Source: Paenalcaligenes faecalis (GTDB lineage Bacteria; Pseudomonadota; Gammaproteobacteria; Burkholderiales; Burkholderiaceae_B). From it: DNA of 64,000 nt. The first letter of the stretch is position 1, and every line of letters begins with the position of its first letter. The stretch covers positions 2,218,001-2,282,000 of the forward strand of contig NZ_CP106841.1 of the NCBI RefSeq assembly GCF_027557445.1. Direction: 5' to 3'. Positions 27,150-40,534 of the stretch are shown here, in pieces. Under the pieces are notes generated by a model. It saw only the letters and a list, made by a program, of their open reading frames with translations, ran no database searches and had not been told where the DNA came from. Both the position numbers and the translations under genes were made by a program.

Positions 27150-28226
27150 TTAGCCCTTGTGATGTTTAGCGCTATAACTATGAACCTCATCCACCAGTAC
27201 TTTCACCATATCAGGATCAGTAAAGCGTGAAATGCCATGGCCAAAGTTAAAGACATGACCGCCATTACCCACTACCCCAAAGTCGTCAATCACACGGCGA
27301 ACCTCTTTACGGATGGCTTGTTCACCACCGAACATCACCATTGGATCCATATTACCTTGGAATGCCACGCTGTCTTGTAAGCGTTGACGAGCGTTAGTGA
27401 GATTAACCGTCCAGTCCACCCCTACCGCATCTGCACCGCACTGGGCAATGTCCTCGAGCCACTGACCACCACCTTTGGTAAAGACAATGACGGGAACTTT
27501 GCGACCGTCATTATCACGGATCAAGCCATCAACCACTTTTTTGGTGTACTGCAAGGAAAACTCTTGGAAAAGAGTATCTGCCATCACACCACCCCAGCTA
27601 TCAAAAATCATTGCCGCCTGAGCACCAGCACGAATCTGCTCATTTAGGTACTGAATCGTTGTTTGAGCGTTGATCTCTAGCATTTGGTGTACTAGATCAG
27701 GACGCCCATACATCATGCCTTTAATGAGACGGTAATCTGCTGAGCCTTGGCCCTCGACCATATAACAAGCGATAGTCCAAGGGCTGCCAGCAAAGCCAAT
27801 CAGAGGCACTTTGCCGTCTAGTTCTTTACGAATTAACTGCACAGCATCAAAAACGTATTGCAGTTTAGACATATCCGGCACAACGAGACGCTTTACATCG
27901 TCTTCATTACGAACCGGGTGGGCAAACTGCGGGCCTTCGCCTTCGACAAAATCCAGCCCCAAGCCCATGGCATGAGGGATAGTAAGAATATCTGAAAATA
28001 AAATTGCCGCATCTAAATCAAAACGGCGCAATGGCTGCAAAGTTACCTCGCAAGCATACTCTTTGTTCTGTGCTAATCCCATGAAGGACCCAGCCTCTGC
28101 ACGAGTAGCACGATATTCGGGCAAGTAACGACCTGCCTGACGCATTAACCAAACCGGCGTGTAGGGAACTGGCTCGCGCAACAAAGAGCGTAACAAAATA
28201 TCGTTTTTAAGTTGAGGTAATGACAC
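27150..28226 (-). CDS. hemE: Uroporphyrinogen decarboxylase
   Basis: The 358-residue enzyme removes four carboxyl groups from uroporphyrinogen III to form coproporphyrinogen III in haem synthesis. The signature [19 protein letters not shown] opens at about residue 24 and holds the substrate-binding Arg; [14 protein letters not shown] and [19 protein letters not shown] follow, and [11 protein letters not shown] closes the site. It fits the family length. It sits between the Fis-type regulator gene (16 bases upstream) and priA, all on the minus strand, so these could be partly co-transcribed. Confidence 0.95.
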   Translation of the reverse strand: MSLPQLKNDILLRSLLREPVPYTPVWLMRQAGRYLPEYRATRAEAGSFMGLAQNKEYACEVTLQPLRRFDLDAAILFSDILTIPHAMGLGLDFVEGEGPQFAHPVRNEDDVKRLVVPDMSKLQYVFDAVQLIRKELDGKVPLIGFAGSPWTIACYMVEGQGSADYRLIKGMMYGRPDLVHQMLEINAQTTIQYLNEQIRAGAQAAMIFDSWGGVMADTLFQEFSLQYTKKVVDGLIRDNDGRKVPVIVFTKGGGQWLEDIAQCGADAVGVDWTVNLTNARQRLQDSVAFQGNMDPMVMFGGEQAIRKEVRRVIDDFGVVGNGGHVFNFGHGISRFTDPDMVKVLVDEVHSYSAKHHKG

Positions 28227-28242
28227 GGCAATTCCTAAATAA

Positions 28243-29010
28243 TCAATGCCTGCTTATTTTAACGAATTGATGCTGATCTGGGCAGGCAGATACCCGATAA
28301 ACGTCAGCATCAATATTATGTTTTCGCATGAGCTCCCAAAAGGAGCGTCTATGCTTATTGGCAGCGCGCGCTGCGCGCGTAATATTACCCTGATTGCGAA
28401 CTAATATCGCACGGATATACGCCTTTTCAAAACGTTGAACCACTGTATTCTTGGCCTGTTGAAAAGGCTGACTGTGCGTAGCATAACGAGTTGCTACTGC
28501 TGCGGTATAAGCATCTAAAGGGGCTGAGCTTTCAGAAACTAAATACTCATCATTTAGTGCATTTTGTTCCGCAGTAGAAATGGTAGATGAAGAACCATAA
28601 TTCAGTTTTTTTTGTAATCGCTGCAGCAAAAGCTTAACACGAATAGGTAGCTCTGTTTTGAGGTTCTGGTCCGTAATGAAATCATCCGCACCTGCATCTA
28701 TGACATCTTGAATAGCAATAGGTTTCAAATTTTGCACTATCGCTAAGATAGGAGTACGTAAATGTCGTCTTGCGTGATGTAGCTGACTACGCACCCAAGA
28801 CAGATTAGTAGGACTAACTGCCACTAAGGCTAAGTCATAATGTAATAAGCTAAGCGCCCAATGACGTAAGCCCTGATCCACCGAATCCCCTATCAGCAGA
28901 GGCTCAAATGGGAGTGTATGCACATTCACGTTTTTATACGTCCCAGCATAAACCTGAGCCCACTGGCTTTGCTGGTCAATAAGCAATACGACATTTTTCA
29001 CTGTATTCAT
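28243..29010 (-). CDS. Fis-type helix-turn-helix regulator with degenerate receiver-like domain
   Basis: The 255-residue protein has a strong ribosome-binding site (AAGGAG) before its ATG. The N-terminal 130 residues look like a response-regulator receiver (VVLLIDQQ at the start, [15 protein letters not shown] near the end), but where the phospho-acceptor Asp would sit the sequence is [10 protein letters not shown], with no Asp. The C-terminus carries a Fis-type [31 protein letters not shown], close to those of NtrC-family regulators, but there is no AAA+ domain. It is probably a DNA-binding regulator that does not depend on phosphorylation. Its position between atpC and hemE, both energy or haem genes, gives no firm hint of its targets. 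Confidence 0.7.
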   Translation of the reverse strand: MNTVKNVVLLIDQQSQWAQVYAGTYKNVNVHTLPFEPLLIGDSVDQGLRHWALSLLHYDLALVAVSPTNLSWVRSQLHHARRHLRTPILAIVQNLKPIAIQDVIDAGADDFITDQNLKTELPIRVKLLLQRLQKKLNYGSSSTISTAEQNALNDEYLVSESSAPLDAYTAAVATRYATHSQPFQQAKNTVVQRFEKAYIRAILVRNQGNITRAARAANKHRRSFWELMRKHNIDADVYRVSACPDQHQFVKISRH

Positions 29011-29133
29011 GATGGTCTCCTTGAGTGATTTTTATATTCTGTCTTCATCATAAAAACCAAACTCAATTCAGACCATTCGTAGTTAGCGCAATTTAACGAA
29101 AAACAGTAGCGTATAAATACGTAGGCCATACAC

Positions 29134-29163
29134 AAAATAGGCGCCATAAGGCGCCTATTTTAG
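29134..29163 (-). terminator. Rho-independent terminator of the atp operon
   Basis: A 12-bp perfect stem AAAATAGGCGCC / GGCGCCTATTTT with a 4-base loop lies 17 bases after the atpC stop. It ends transcription of the ATP synthase operon on the minus strand and separates it from the Fis-type regulator gene. Confidence 0.88.
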
Positions 29164-29179
29164 CAAAGCAAAATCACGA

Positions 29180-29602
29180 TTAATGACGTGAGATTTTGCT
29201 GAATCTGCGAGCAGCATCAGCTTGAGCCGCCAACATGGCAAGTTCAGCTTCAACTACAGCAATATCCGCTTTGTCTTTGGTATTGCGTAAAGCGTCTTCG
29301 GCACGTTTACGTGCTTCGAGGGCTTTTTGCTCATCCAAATCTGCTGCACGAATTGCGGTATCAGACAATACTGCTACCTTACCGGGTTGAACCTCGAGAA
29401 TACCGCCGGCAATAAAGATATGCTCTTCAGTGCCGTCGGCTAATTCGATTTTCATGGTGCCCGGACGAATACGTGAAATCAATGGTGTATGACCAGGTAA
29501 AATACCTAATTCACCCGATTCACCTGGTAACACCACAAACTTGGCTTCACCAGAGAACATTGATTTTTCAGCGCTGACTACGTCAACTTGAAGCATTGCC
29601 AT
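29180..29602 (-). CDS. atpC: ATP synthase epsilon subunit (F1)
   Basis: The 140-residue epsilon subunit belongs to the central stalk and restrains ATP hydrolysis. It has the N-terminal beta-sandwich ([38 protein letters not shown], positions 29490-29600) and a C-terminal helical hairpin rich in Ala, Glu and Lys. It is the last gene of the operon, 13 bases after atpD. Length and domain order are normal. Confidence 0.95.
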   Translation of the reverse strand: MAMLQVDVVSAEKSMFSGEAKFVVLPGESGELGILPGHTPLISRIRPGTMKIELADGTEEHIFIAGGILEVQPGKVAVLSDTAIRAADLDEQKALEARKRAEDALRNTKDKADIAVVEAELAMLAAQADAARRFSKISRH

Positions 29603-29615
29603 GAGTCAATCCTTA

Positions 29616-31993
<2,378 letters not shown>

Positions 31994-32056
31994 CACACTT
32001 TCCTGTAAAGGCATTGTTGAGCCTGCTTATGCAGGCCCACTCAATGTGCCTATGAG

Positions 32057-33598
32057 TTAGAATGCGCCGTTCTTTTTAAAGTCTGCGATAGCAGCAGCTA
32101 ATTCAGTTTCATCTTCTTTGCTGAGCTTGTTGTTATCAGCAATGCGTTGAACCAAATCAGCGTGTTTACTGCGTAGCGAGTCTTTAAGCGCTTTTTCAAA
32201 TGGCAATACCTGCTCAACTTCGAGGTCATCAAAGTAGCCGTTATTCACAGCATATAGAGCGACAGACATTTCCCATACAGGTAGTGTTACATATTGTGGC
32301 TGTTTTAATAGCTCAACAACACGACGACCACGCTCTAACTGACGACGAGTTGCTTCGTCTAAGTCAGAAGCAAACTGCGCGAAAGCAGCCAATTCACGGT
32401 ACTGAGCCAAGTCGGTACGAATACCACCAGACATTTTTTTCATTACGTTGGTTTGCGCCGCACCACCAACACGTGACACCGAAATACCCGCGTTAATCGC
32501 AGGACGGATACCAGCGTGGAACAAGTCAGTTTCCAAGAAAATCTGACCGTCAGTAATTGAAATTACGTTGGTTGGAACGAAAGCAGAAACGTCACCTGCT
32601 TGGGTTTCAATAATAGGTAACGCAGTTAAAGAACCGGTTTTACCTTTTACTGCACCGTTTGTGAATTTCTCTACGTATTCAGCGTTTACACGAGCTGCAC
32701 GCTCTAGTAGACGAGAGTGTAAGTAGAACACATCACCAGGGTAAGCTTCACGGCCTGGAGGACGACGCAATAGTAGAGATACTTGACGGTAAGCCCAAGC
32801 TTGTTTAGTCAAGTCATCGTATACGATTAGCGCGTTTTCACCACGGTCACGGAAGTACTCACCCATAGTACAACCAGCATAAGGAGCCAAGTACTGCATA
32901 GCAGCGGACTCAGATGCAGGAGCTGCCACAACGATGGTGTATTCCAATGCGCCGTGTTCTTCGAGTTTACGTACTACGTTGTTAATGGTGGAGGCTTTTT
33001 GACCTACCGCAACGTAAATACATTTAACGTTTTTACCTTTTTGGTTGATGATCGTATCAACAGCAACCGCAGTTTTACCTGTTTGACGGTCACCAATGAT
33101 AAGCTCGCGCTGACCACGACCAATCGGTACCATGGCGTCAATCGCCTTAATACCGGTTTGTAGAGGCTCATCAACAGATTGACGTGCAATTACCCCAGGG
33201 GCAACTTTTTCGATAACGTCAGTTTCTTTAGCGTTGATAGGGCCCTTACCATCGATCGGGTTACCTAGCGTATCAACCACGCGGCCTAGTAATTCTGGGC
33301 CTACGGGAACTTCTAGAATACGACCTGTTGTTTTAACGGGGTCGCCTTCGGAAATGCTAGTGTACTCACCCAAAACCACAGCACCAACGGAATCACGCTC
33401 TAGGTTAAGCGCCAAACCGAAAATGTTGTTGGGGAATTCAAGCATTTCACCCTGCATCACATCGGATAAACCGTGGATACGAGTAATACCGTCAGTCACG
33501 GATACCACCGTGCCTTGGGTGCGAACGTCTGTGGACACGCTTAAGCCTTCAATTCGGCTTTTTAGCAGTTCGCTGATCTCAGACGGGTTAAGTTGCAT
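32057..33598 (-). CDS. atpA: ATP synthase alpha subunit (F1)
   Basis: The 513-residue non-catalytic nucleotide-binding subunit of F1. Walker A is [11 protein letters not shown] (about residues 170-180), the arginine-finger region is [11 protein letters not shown], and the [29 protein letters not shown] stretch (positions 32690-32780) is the alpha signature. Length equals that of E. coli AtpA. It lies 36 bases after atpH. An antisense frame over this gene is a coding shadow. Confidence 0.97.
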   Translation of the reverse strand: MQLNPSEISELLKSRIEGLSVSTDVRTQGTVVSVTDGITRIHGLSDVMQGEMLEFPNNIFGLALNLERDSVGAVVLGEYTSISEGDPVKTTGRILEVPVGPELLGRVVDTLGNPIDGKGPINAKETDVIEKVAPGVIARQSVDEPLQTGIKAIDAMVPIGRGQRELIIGDRQTGKTAVAVDTIINQKGKNVKCIYVAVGQKASTINNVVRKLEEHGALEYTIVVAAPASESAAMQYLAPYAGCTMGEYFRDRGENALIVYDDLTKQAWAYRQVSLLLRRPPGREAYPGDVFYLHSRLLERAARVNAEYVEKFTNGAVKGKTGSLTALPIIETQAGDVSAFVPTNVISITDGQIFLETDLFHAGIRPAINAGISVSRVGGAAQTNVMKKMSGGIRTDLAQYRELAAFAQFASDLDEATRRQLERGRRVVELLKQPQYVTLPVWEMSVALYAVNNGYFDDLEVEQVLPFEKALKDSLRSKHADLVQRIADNNKLSKEDETELAAAIADFKKNGAF

Positions 33599-33634
33599 GT
33601 TCAGACTCCTGGAATCCTGTAATCTGGCCGGCGA

Positions 33635-34171
33635 TCAAGCTGCCAGTGTGTCGCGCATACGGGCCAGCTGGGCCTGCACGGAAGTGTCTAGTACTTGGTC
33701 ACCAACCATTACGCGTACACCACCGATCAGAGCAGCGTCCACGGTCACCTCGGGTATAAGTTTTAAGCCGAATTTCTTTTCGAGCCCGGCAACGAGATCG
33801 TTGACTTGCTCTTGGCTTAATTCATAGGCGCTCGTAATGTGCGCCAACTCAGTACCCTCGAGTTGGTGTTTTAAAACCTCAAATTGCTCGGCGATTTGGG
33901 GCAAAAGCAATACTCGCTCGTTGCCTACCAGCAATTCAAGGAAGTTCCGCGCTTTGTCAGAAAGCGGGGTTTTCATCAGACCTGCAAAAAGCTCGTAACG
34001 CTGTTGGTTAGAAAGTCCTGGTGTAGCTAGTACTTTATTAACCTCTGGGTGACCGGCCACCTGAGCCATTTCGGACAACAGGGCCGACCACTGCTCTAGC
34101 GTCCCCTCATTGCGTGTAGACGCAAAAAGAGCCTCGGCGTAAGGTCTGGCAATAGTCGATAGTTCAGCCAT
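33635..34171 (-). CDS. atpH: ATP synthase delta subunit (peripheral stalk)
   Basis: The 178-residue delta subunit ties the peripheral stalk to the top of F1. It has the N-terminal helical domain ([12 protein letters not shown] at the start) and the C-terminal family signature, read here as [20 protein letters not shown]. It lies 14 bases after atpF and is normal in length. Confidence 0.95.
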   Translation of the reverse strand: MAELSTIARPYAEALFASTRNEGTLEQWSALLSEMAQVAGHPEVNKVLATPGLSNQQRYELFAGLMKTPLSDKARNFLELLVGNERVLLLPQIAEQFEVLKHQLEGTELAHITSAYELSQEQVNDLVAGLEKKFGLKLIPEVTVDAALIGGVRVMVGDQVLDTSVQAQLARMRDTLAA

Positions 34172-34185
34172 GGCCTGCCTTCAGA

Positions 34186-34656
34186 TTAAAGTTGAGCCTT
34201 AAGCTGCTCTAGCAGCTGGGCATGCGCTTTGGAGTCAACTTCGCGTTGCAGAATCTGCTCGGCGCCTTTAACTGCCAACACCGCTACCTCGCCACGCAAT
34301 GTATCGCGTAGACGTTGTACTTCTTGGGCAGCGTCCTGTTGAGCTTGCGCAATAATGCGCGCTTTTTCCGCTTCTGCCTCGTGGCGAGCCTGTTCGATTA
34401 GCGCAGCAGCTTGCTTTTCAGCATCAGCCAAGCGCGAATGGTTATCAGACTTTGCGGAAGCTTCCATCAGACTGATACGTGCCTGAGCTTGAGCGAGGTC
34501 AGCCTTGCCTTTTTCGGCGGCGGCTAAGCCATCAGCGATTTTCTGGCGACGATCATCGATTGCTTTTGTCAGGGGTGGCCATACGAATGTCATCGTAAAC
34601 CATGCCAAGACGAAAAACACGATCATCTGAAAAAAGAGAGTCGCGTTTAAATTCAC
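34186..34656 (-). CDS. atpF: ATP synthase b subunit (peripheral stalk, Fo)
   Basis: The 156-residue protein has one N-terminal membrane helix ([23 protein letters not shown]) and then a long polar helix rich in Ala, Glu, Gln and Lys that forms the dimeric stalk. The family length is 156 in many betaproteobacteria. It is preceded by an unusually long (138-base) gap to atpE holding two hairpins. Confidence 0.95.
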   Translation of the reverse strand: MNLNATLFFQMIVFFVLAWFTMTFVWPPLTKAIDDRRQKIADGLAAAEKGKADLAQAQARISLMEASAKSDNHSRLADAEKQAAALIEQARHEAEAEKARIIAQAQQDAAQEVQRLRDTLRGEVAVLAVKGAEQILQREVDSKAHAQLLEQLKAQL

Positions 34657-34720
34657 GGTCGTTTCCCTTATATACCACTCGTGTCCGGCGCTTGGAAGCT
34701 ACCTGACACTATCTAATCAA

Positions 34721-34783
34721 GCCGCTTGCGGCGCGTGAATGAGCACCGCTTACGACTGCCTGTCCGCCTTGGGGCCAGCGGAC
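34721..34783 (-). other. Two hairpins in the atpE-atpF intercistronic gap
   Basis: Between atpE and atpF lie 138 non-coding bases, the longest gap in the operon. They contain GCCGC-TT-GCGGC (34721-34732) and GTCCGC...GCGGAC (34762-34783). Neither is followed by a T run on the minus strand, so they are unlikely to be terminators. They more probably stabilise or punctuate the mRNA, because subunit c is needed in about tenfold excess over b. Confidence 0.5.
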
Positions 34784-34794
34784 CCGCGCCGCAA

Positions 34795-35067
<273 letters not shown>

Positions 35068-35143
35068 TCAAAATTACAAAAAAACGGCGTAGCAGAAGGA
35101 TTCTGCATCCCGGTTTCGGTGACCGACCAAAACCGGAAACTGA

Positions 35144-36025
35144 TTAATGGCTTTCGTGAGCCTGACCGATATATACCAGTGTCAGCATCATGAAAATAAA
35201 TGCCTGTAAAAGCACGATTAAGATGTGGAAAATAGCCCACACAGAACCAGCTAATACATGGCCAATACCCAAGCCAAGGCTTGCGCCATTAAACCCTGTC
35301 CATGCACCGCCCAATAGAGCGATAAGCATGAAAACTAATTCACCAGCAAACATGTTGCCGAACAACCGCATACCGAGCGACACTGTTTTTGCGCCGTATT
35401 CGATTAGGTTGAGGAGAATATTAAATGGTGAAAGCAATACACCTGCTATCCCACCAAACGTGAAGGGAGCAGTAAAGAGTTCTTTGACGAAACCACCGGG
35501 TTTTTTGATCTTGATGCTGTAGTAAAGCGTAAGCAATAGCACACCTAAAGACATACCCATTGGTACGTTTAAGTCAGCAGTAGGCAAAATACGATGGTAA
35601 TACAATGGATCGCCAGTTTCGGCACCTAAGCCTGTAGTAGCAAAAGTCCAAGGCAACAAGTCGACTGGTAATAAGTCGAGCACGTTCATTAGGACAATCC
35701 ATAAGAAAATAGTCAGTGCCAACGGTGCAACGAAACGACGTGAGTCTTCGTTATGCACAATAGACTTAGCTTGATCTTCGACCCAGCTAACTAGAATTTC
35801 AATCGCGGCTTGAAAGCGACCAGGTACACCAACCGTGGCTGAACGTGCAGCACGGTACATGATGTAGACGGCAATAAAGCCCATTAGCAACGACCAAAAT
35901 ACGGAGTCGTAGTTGATAACGCTGAAATTAGCGAGTACATCCTGTTTAGCACCCACGTTGTTCAAGTGAACTAAGTGATGTTGGATGTAATCTGACTGAG
36001 GCGAATTAGCACTAGCAGCAGCCAT
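35144..36025 (-). CDS. atpB: ATP synthase a subunit (Fo)
   Basis: The 293-residue membrane subunit forms the proton half-channels. The essential Arg is in [16 protein letters not shown]; other conserved parts are [19 protein letters not shown] and the last helix with [16 protein letters not shown]. It is longer than E. coli AtpB (271) mainly at the N-terminus. The gene follows atpI after 41 bases. Confidence 0.96.
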   Translation of the reverse strand: MAAASANSPQSDYIQHHLVHLNNVGAKQDVLANFSVINYDSVFWSLLMGFIAVYIMYRAARSATVGVPGRFQAAIEILVSWVEDQAKSIVHNEDSRRFVAPLALTIFLWIVLMNVLDLLPVDLLPWTFATTGLGAETGDPLYYHRILPTADLNVPMGMSLGVLLLTLYYSIKIKKPGGFVKELFTAPFTFGGIAGVLLSPFNILLNLIEYGAKTVSLGMRLFGNMFAGELVFMLIALLGGAWTGFNGASLGLGIGHVLAGSVWAIFHILIVLLQAFIFMMLTLVYIGQAHESH

Positions 36026-36066
36026 CTGTAATTACCCTGTTATGTTAAAGGCCTATAAGCCCACGA

Positions 36067-36546
36067 TTAAGGCAGCCTGCCTAAGGCAAGCAGCACTACG
36101 TATCCCTTTAAAACGCCTATTAAGCCAAACAATAACGCTGGCCACACTAACCAAGACTGAAATTGCCAAGCCGCAAGGCCCAAAATAGCAATAGCAGAGC
36201 CTAGCTTAAATACCTCGCCCATAAAAAAGGACGCGGGATTTGCATTTGCCCCACCCATCAACCCCAGAAGCAATCGTACAGCGAATAAAGTATTAGGAAT
36301 AAAGTAAGCTCCGGCCCCAATGAGCGCAGATGCTGCTGCATCCCTACCACCAAACCACCACGAAAGCAGTGTAACCATCAAAGCAAGTAGTGCTTGCGCA
36401 CAAAGTATTTGCACTATACCTAGTGAAGAGCGACGCGCCAAGCGCTGTCGTTGTTCAGGTGTTAGCACAACGGCTTTGGTTTCTGTTTGATTTACAGCCG
36501 TCTGCATAGGCAGAACTGACTGATTAGGCTTGTTGACCTGCTGCAT
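36067..36546 (-). CDS. atpI: ATP synthase subunit I (AtpI)
   Basis: The first gene of the atp operon encodes a hydrophobic assembly factor of about 159 residues from the ATG at 36546. The open frame runs upstream to 36714, but that part crosses the likely promoter and has no membrane character. Four membrane segments are visible, including VQILCAQALLALMVTLLSWW and LVWPALLFGLIGVLKGYVVLL. AtpI helps build the c ring and may assist Mg2+ uptake. GGGAG lies 10 bases before the start, which is a weak site. Confidence 0.85.
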   Translation of the reverse strand: MQQVNKPNQSVLPMQTAVNQTETKAVVLTPEQRQRLARRSSLGIVQILCAQALLALMVTLLSWWFGGRDAAASALIGAGAYFIPNTLFAVRLLLGLMGGANANPASFFMGEVFKLGSAIAILGLAAWQFQSWLVWPALLFGLIGVLKGYVVLLALGRLP

Positions 36547-36652
36547 ATCCCAGTATCTCCCAGTAAAATATTGCAAAGAGCTTTGAAAAATCAGGCTATT
36601 TTGCGTTAAAGTGGTCGTACAAAAAGATAAGCGGCCGACGTCAAGCCCATGA

Positions 36653-36682
36653 AGTATAGCGTTATTTTTTTGTTGCAAGCAA
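36653..36682 (-). promoter_or_regulatory. Probable promoter of the atp operon
   Basis: On the minus strand TTGCTT (36682-36677) and TATACT (36658-36653) are separated by 18 bases, about 107 bases before the atpI start. The match to the vegetative consensus is good at the -10 and moderate at the -35. The surrounding sequence is AT-rich upstream. Confidence 0.55.
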
Positions 36683-36750
36683 ATCTGTTTTGCTTTTTGT
36701 GCAACAAACAACAACTATTTCTTATAAAAAACCACAATAAACCTAGGGCA

Positions 36751-36782
36751 AACCCTTGCGAAAGCCGCATACAGCAAGGGTT
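36751..36782 (-). other. Hairpin after the enoyl-CoA hydratase gene
   Basis: A 9-bp perfect inverted repeat AACCCTTGC / GCAAGGGTT with a 14-base loop lies 16 bases past the hydratase stop. No T run follows on the minus strand, so it is not a classical terminator, but it may protect the 3' end of the message. It overlaps a 12-bp near-palindrome described under findings. Confidence 0.45.
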
Positions 36783-36798
36783 ATACCCCTATTGAAAT

Positions 36799-37575
36799 TT
36801 ATTTATGCTTAAAGTCCGGCTGACGCTTTTCTACAAAGGCACTCATGCCCTCTTTTTGGTCTTCCGTGGCAAATAGTCCATGAAAGTTACGTCGCTCAAA
36901 CATTAATCCCTCTGCCAAACTGCTTTCATAGGCACGATTAATACTTTCTTTGGCCATCATCACAGAAGGCAAAGACATGGATGCAATGGTTTGCGCCACA
37001 TCCATGGTTTCTTCCATCAACTTTTCTGTTGGTACAACACGAGAAACTAAGCCCATCGCATCGGCCTCTGTGGCATTTATCATGCGAGCTGTTAAGATCA
37101 GGTCCATCGCTTTCGCTTTACCAATGGCGCGCGGTAAGCGTTGCGTACCACCATAGCCGGGAATAATGCCTAACTTAATCTCAGGCTGACCAAAGCGAGC
37201 ATTTTCTGCAGCGATAATCATGTCACACAACATGGCAAGCTCACAGCCTCCGCCCAACGCATACCCCGCTACAGCAGCAATCATCGGCTTACGAATTTGA
37301 CGTAGATATTGCCAATCCCCACCCAAGTAATCATTATTATAGACATCGCTAAAGCCCCAGTCTTTCATGGCTCCAATGTCAGCTCCGGCCGCAAACGCTT
37401 TTTCGTTACCGGTCAAGACAATAACGCTGATATCCGGATCTGCCTCAAATTGGCGTGCTGCAGCAGCAATTTCAGCAACCACGTCGTTATTCAGGGCATT
37501 TAATGCTTTGGGACGATTTAATGTTAAAACTCCAACACGACCATGAGTTTCAATCAGAACTAACGATTCGCTCAC
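36799..37575 (-). CDS. Enoyl-CoA hydratase
   Basis: The 258-residue crotonase-fold enzyme adds water to trans-2-enoyl-CoA. The oxyanion-hole segments are [10 protein letters not shown] and [13 protein letters not shown]; the catalytic acids lie in CELAM (Glu) and [21 protein letters not shown] (Glu). Length and sequence are those of the FadB1/PaaF-like short-chain hydratases of betaproteobacteria. It is a single gene, divergent from the M61 peptidase gene. It could work with the 3-hydroxyacyl-CoA dehydrogenase at 18.4 kb, though they are far apart. Confidence 0.9.
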   Translation of the reverse strand: MSESLVLIETHGRVGVLTLNRPKALNALNNDVVAEIAAAARQFEADPDISVIVLTGNEKAFAAGADIGAMKDWGFSDVYNNDYLGGDWQYLRQIRKPMIAAVAGYALGGGCELAMLCDMIIAAENARFGQPEIKLGIIPGYGGTQRLPRAIGKAKAMDLILTARMINATEADAMGLVSRVVPTEKLMEETMDVAQTIASMSLPSVMMAKESINRAYESSLAEGLMFERRNFHGLFATEDQKEGMSAFVEKRQPDFKHK

Positions 37576-37604
37576 ATTGCCTCCGCTTATTACGTAAAAT
37601 AAAA

Positions 37605-39392
37605 ATGATGAACTACGATAAAAATCTCTACCAGCTTAGTTTCAATGACCTTCATGGCCATCGACTTTCTATACAGCTTGATATTGCTCAGCCTAATCCC
37701 CAAGGACAAAAATTATTTTTACCTGCTTGGATTCCAGGGAGCTATTTATTACGTGACTTTAGTCGCCAAATAGAAAGCATACAAGCCTTTAGCAATGGTA
37801 ACCCAATTACAATTAATAAAACGGCCAATCATGAGTGGTTATGCGCGCCGTGCAAAGGGCCTTTAACTATTTCTTATGTGGTTTATGCTTGGGATTTATC
37901 AGTACGCAGCGCTCACATTGATGACAGTCATGCTTTTTTTAATGGAACCAGTGTATTTTTAGGCGTAGAGGGCCAAGAACAACAGCCATGCTTAGTTCAT
38001 CTTGAGCGCCCTGCAACCAAGCCGGACTGGAAAGTCTACACTAGCTTACCAGAAGCAACCGCTTATCCAGCTGCAGCAAAACGCCATGACTTTGGACTCT
38101 ACGAGGCGCCTAATTATGACGCACTGATTGACCATCCTTTTGAAATAGGCACGCCTCAATATATTCAATTTACGGCATACGGGGCTAGTCACGAATTGGT
38201 GTTCACGGGGACGGCTCCTGCACTGGACTTAGAGCGCATAGCAGACGACGTAAAAAAAATATGCGAGGCGCAAATTGCGCTGTTTGAACCGGAAAGTAAA
38301 TACGTTCCTTTTTTAGATAGCTCTGATCGCTATGTTTTTATGACAATGGTCACAGCCGACGGCTACGGTGGTCTGGAACACAGAAGCTCTACGGCATTAA
38401 TGGCCCCTCGCTCTGGCTTACCTACCCTTAGTGCGGATAAAACAAAAAAAACCAAAGGCTACCTAGACTTTCTCGGCTTAGTTAGTCATGAATACTTTCA
38501 TACATGGAACGTCAAACGTATTAAACCAGCGGCTTTTGCCCCCTATGATTTATTACGTGAAAATCACACTAAGCTGCTTTGGGTCTTTGAAGGATTTACC
38601 TCCTATTATGATGAACTCATGTTGTGGCGCTCAGGGCTCATAGACCAATCTACCTTTTTAAAACGCCAAGCAGACAACCTGAATGCGGTCATGCGTACAG
38701 GAGGTCGCTATAAGCAATCCACCGCTGAAAGCTCCTTTGACACATGGACACGTTTTTACAAACAAGACGAGAATTCTCCGAATGCGTTAGTTAGCTACTA
38801 CAGCAAAGGGGCTTTGGTTGCTTTAGCTTTAGACTTACACATACAGCACCACAGCCAAAACCAATACAGCTTAGACGACGTAATGCGTTTAATGTGGCAG
38901 CGGTATGGACGTGATTTCTACACTAAACAGGCTATTGGTGTTCCTGAGAATGCCATGCCTGCTTTGATCTTAGAGGCCACAGGTGTTGATACTAGCGAAC
39001 TTATTCACCGCTATGCCGAAGGCCGTGAAGACCCCCCATTAGTTGATTTATTTGCACTGCACGACATTATTTTGCAAAAAAAATCCACCTCGACCACGCC
39101 CTCTTTAGATGTACGACTCAAACAAAACCAACAGGATGTAGAGCTAGCAACGGTTTATGAAAATGGGGCCGCTCATTTAGCGGGGCTATCGGCTGGGGAT
39201 GTTGTCATCGCTATCAATGGATTACGTGTGCAATCAGCATCGCAACTAGAGCAACTACTGGGGACATATCCTATGGGCAGTCAGGTCGAATGCCATGTTT
39301 TTCGACGTGATGAGCTACGTACCTATAAGGTAACTATTCAACCATCCATCATTGAATCGTTTGAATTTATTAATCACCATGAGTCAGACTAA
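37605..39392 (+). CDS. M61 family metallopeptidase with C-terminal PDZ domain
   Basis: From the ATG at 37605 the protein has about 595 residues; the frame extends further upstream, over the hydratase gene, but that part is antisense and the family begins here with [11 protein letters not shown]. The M61 (glycyl aminopeptidase) catalytic motif [12 protein letters not shown] contains HExxH, the third zinc ligand Glu is in [15 protein letters not shown], and GGLEHRSS precedes. A PDZ domain ends the protein ([24 protein letters not shown]). There is no signal peptide, so it is probably cytoplasmic. It is followed by folM after an overlap of 14 bases. Confidence 0.9.
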   Translation: MMNYDKNLYQLSFNDLHGHRLSIQLDIAQPNPQGQKLFLPAWIPGSYLLRDFSRQIESIQAFSNGNPITINKTANHEWLCAPCKGPLTISYVVYAWDLSVRSAHIDDSHAFFNGTSVFLGVEGQEQQPCLVHLERPATKPDWKVYTSLPEATAYPAAAKRHDFGLYEAPNYDALIDHPFEIGTPQYIQFTAYGASHELVFTGTAPALDLERIADDVKKICEAQIALFEPESKYVPFLDSSDRYVFMTMVTADGYGGLEHRSSTALMAPRSGLPTLSADKTKKTKGYLDFLGLVSHEYFHTWNVKRIKPAAFAPYDLLRENHTKLLWVFEGFTSYYDELMLWRSGLIDQSTFLKRQADNLNAVMRTGGRYKQSTAESSFDTWTRFYKQDENSPNALVSYYSKGALVALALDLHIQHHSQNQYSLDDVMRLMWQRYGRDFYTKQAIGVPENAMPALILEATGVDTSELIHRYAEGREDPPLVDLFALHDIILQKKSTSTTPSLDVRLKQNQQDVELATVYENGAAHLAGLSAGDVVIAINGLRVQSASQLEQLLGTYPMGSQVECHVFRRDELRTYKVTIQPSIIESFEFINHHESD

Positions 39393-40134
39393 AACAGCAT
39401 TAATTACGGGCGCTGCAAAACGCTTAGGCAAACATATGGCCTTAGCGTTGGCGGCTGACGGCTGGGATATTGCTCTGCACTATCATCGCTCACTCTCTGA
39501 GGCAGAAATAACGGCGTCAGAGATACGCCTATTAGGACAGCGATGTGAGTTATTTTGCGCAGACCTACATGCCGAAAAGGCCGGGCAGCAACTCATGCAG
39601 GCGGTGATTGCAAAAATGGGGCCTGTTCAACTGTTAATAAATAACGCTGCACTGTTTGAGTACGATAGCGCAACTGATTTTTCTGCTCTTTGCTTACAAC
39701 AACACCTAGGCGCTAACCTAATTGCTCCTCTCGAACTTATTCAGGCATTAGCCACACAAAAACCACAAAAAAGCGCTGCTGTCGCCATAAATATGCTGGA
39801 TCAAAAACTTTGGGGCTACAATCCTGATTTTTTCTCTTATACCTTATGTAAGGCTGCGCTAAAATCGGCCACTATTATGATGGCTCAAGCACTGGCCCCA
39901 CATGTACGCGTTGTAGGTATAGCTCCTGGCTTAACCTTACCTAGCCACCTACAGAGCCCAGAGGATTTTGAGCGCACGCACCAACTATCTCCATTAGGCC
40001 ATGGCAGCAGCGCCGAGGACATTTGCCGTACTGTGCTGTATGTTGCAAATACGCCTAGCCTAACAGGCAGTTGTATTGTGGTGGACGCCGGACAGCATTT
40101 GCTAGGCTTACAACGCGATTTCAGCTTACTTTAA
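39379..40134 (+). CDS. folM: Pteridine reductase / FolM-like short-chain dehydrogenase
   Basis: The start is placed at 39379, where [17 protein letters not shown] begins; it overlaps the peptidase gene by 14 bases. The protein has 251 residues. The cofactor motif TGAAKRLG, with Arg in place of the usual Gly, is typical of pteridine reductases and FolM. NNAALFEYD follows, and the catalytic YTLCK gives the Tyr and Lys. FolM reduces dihydromonapterin and dihydrofolate with NADPH. Its neighbour folB acts in the same pterin pathway, which strengthens the call. Confidence 0.82.
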   Translation: MSQTKTALITGAAKRLGKHMALALAADGWDIALHYHRSLSEAEITASEIRLLGQRCELFCADLHAEKAGQQLMQAVIAKMGPVQLLINNAALFEYDSATDFSALCLQQHLGANLIAPLELIQALATQKPQKSAAVAINMLDQKLWGYNPDFFSYTLCKAALKSATIMMAQALAPHVRVVGIAPGLTLPSHLQSPEDFERTHQLSPLGHGSSAEDICRTVLYVANTPSLTGSCIVVDAGQHLLGLQRDFSLL

Positions 40135-40154
40135 ATTTTGGAAGTACCCGTTTT

Positions 40155-40526
40155 ATGACTACCCGCCCTACTTTGCGTCGCATTTTTTTTAAACAGTTGA
40201 CCATCGACGCACGCATTGGGATTCTGGAGCATGAGCTACGCGCCACCCAGCCTATTTACATTGATGCTGAGTTTGATACGGTAGTTAATCAGCCTAGTGA
40301 TGACCATGACATAGATAGCGTTTTAGATTATCGCCAATTACGTCAAACCATTATTAATTGCTGTACTAAACAACACGTTAATCTATTAGAAACATTAATA
40401 GAAAATACAGCCCACTCTCTATTAGAACAATTCCCTGATGTAATGCGTGTTCAATTACGCATTAGCAAACCCAATGCATTTACTGACTGCGCAGCAGTTG
40501 GTATAGAAATTGAATTACAGCGCTAG
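40155..40526 (+). CDS. folB: Dihydroneopterin aldolase family protein
   Basis: From the ATG at 40155 the protein has 123 residues, the normal FolB length. It contains [16 protein letters not shown] with the Ile-Gly-x-x-Glu element found in aldolases, [13 protein letters not shown], and the Glu and Lys of the active site in [10 protein letters not shown] and RISKPNAF. FolB makes 6-hydroxymethyl-dihydropterin (and epimerises dihydroneopterin) for folate synthesis. An upstream in-frame extension overlapping folM is not needed. It is followed 8 bases later by ttcA. Confidence 0.85.
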   Translation: MTTRPTLRRIFFKQLTIDARIGILEHELRATQPIYIDAEFDTVVNQPSDDHDIDSVLDYRQLRQTIINCCTKQHVNLLETLIENTAHSLLEQFPDVMRVQLRISKPNAFTDCAAVGIEIELQR

Positions 40527-40534
40527 AGCAAATC

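Noticed and set aside
33234-33827. 197-codon open frame on the plus strand over atpA and atpH
   Set aside because: It is antisense to two highly conserved genes, has Ser/Arg/Thr-rich shadow composition, and has no ribosome-binding site.
36547-36714. N-terminal extension of the AtpI frame
   Set aside because: It runs across the probable atp promoter and is not hydrophobic. AtpI proteins begin near the ATG at 36546.
37455-37604. N-terminal extension of the M61 peptidase frame
   Set aside because: It is antisense to the enoyl-CoA hydratase gene and has no family similarity. The ATG at 37605 fits the family start.
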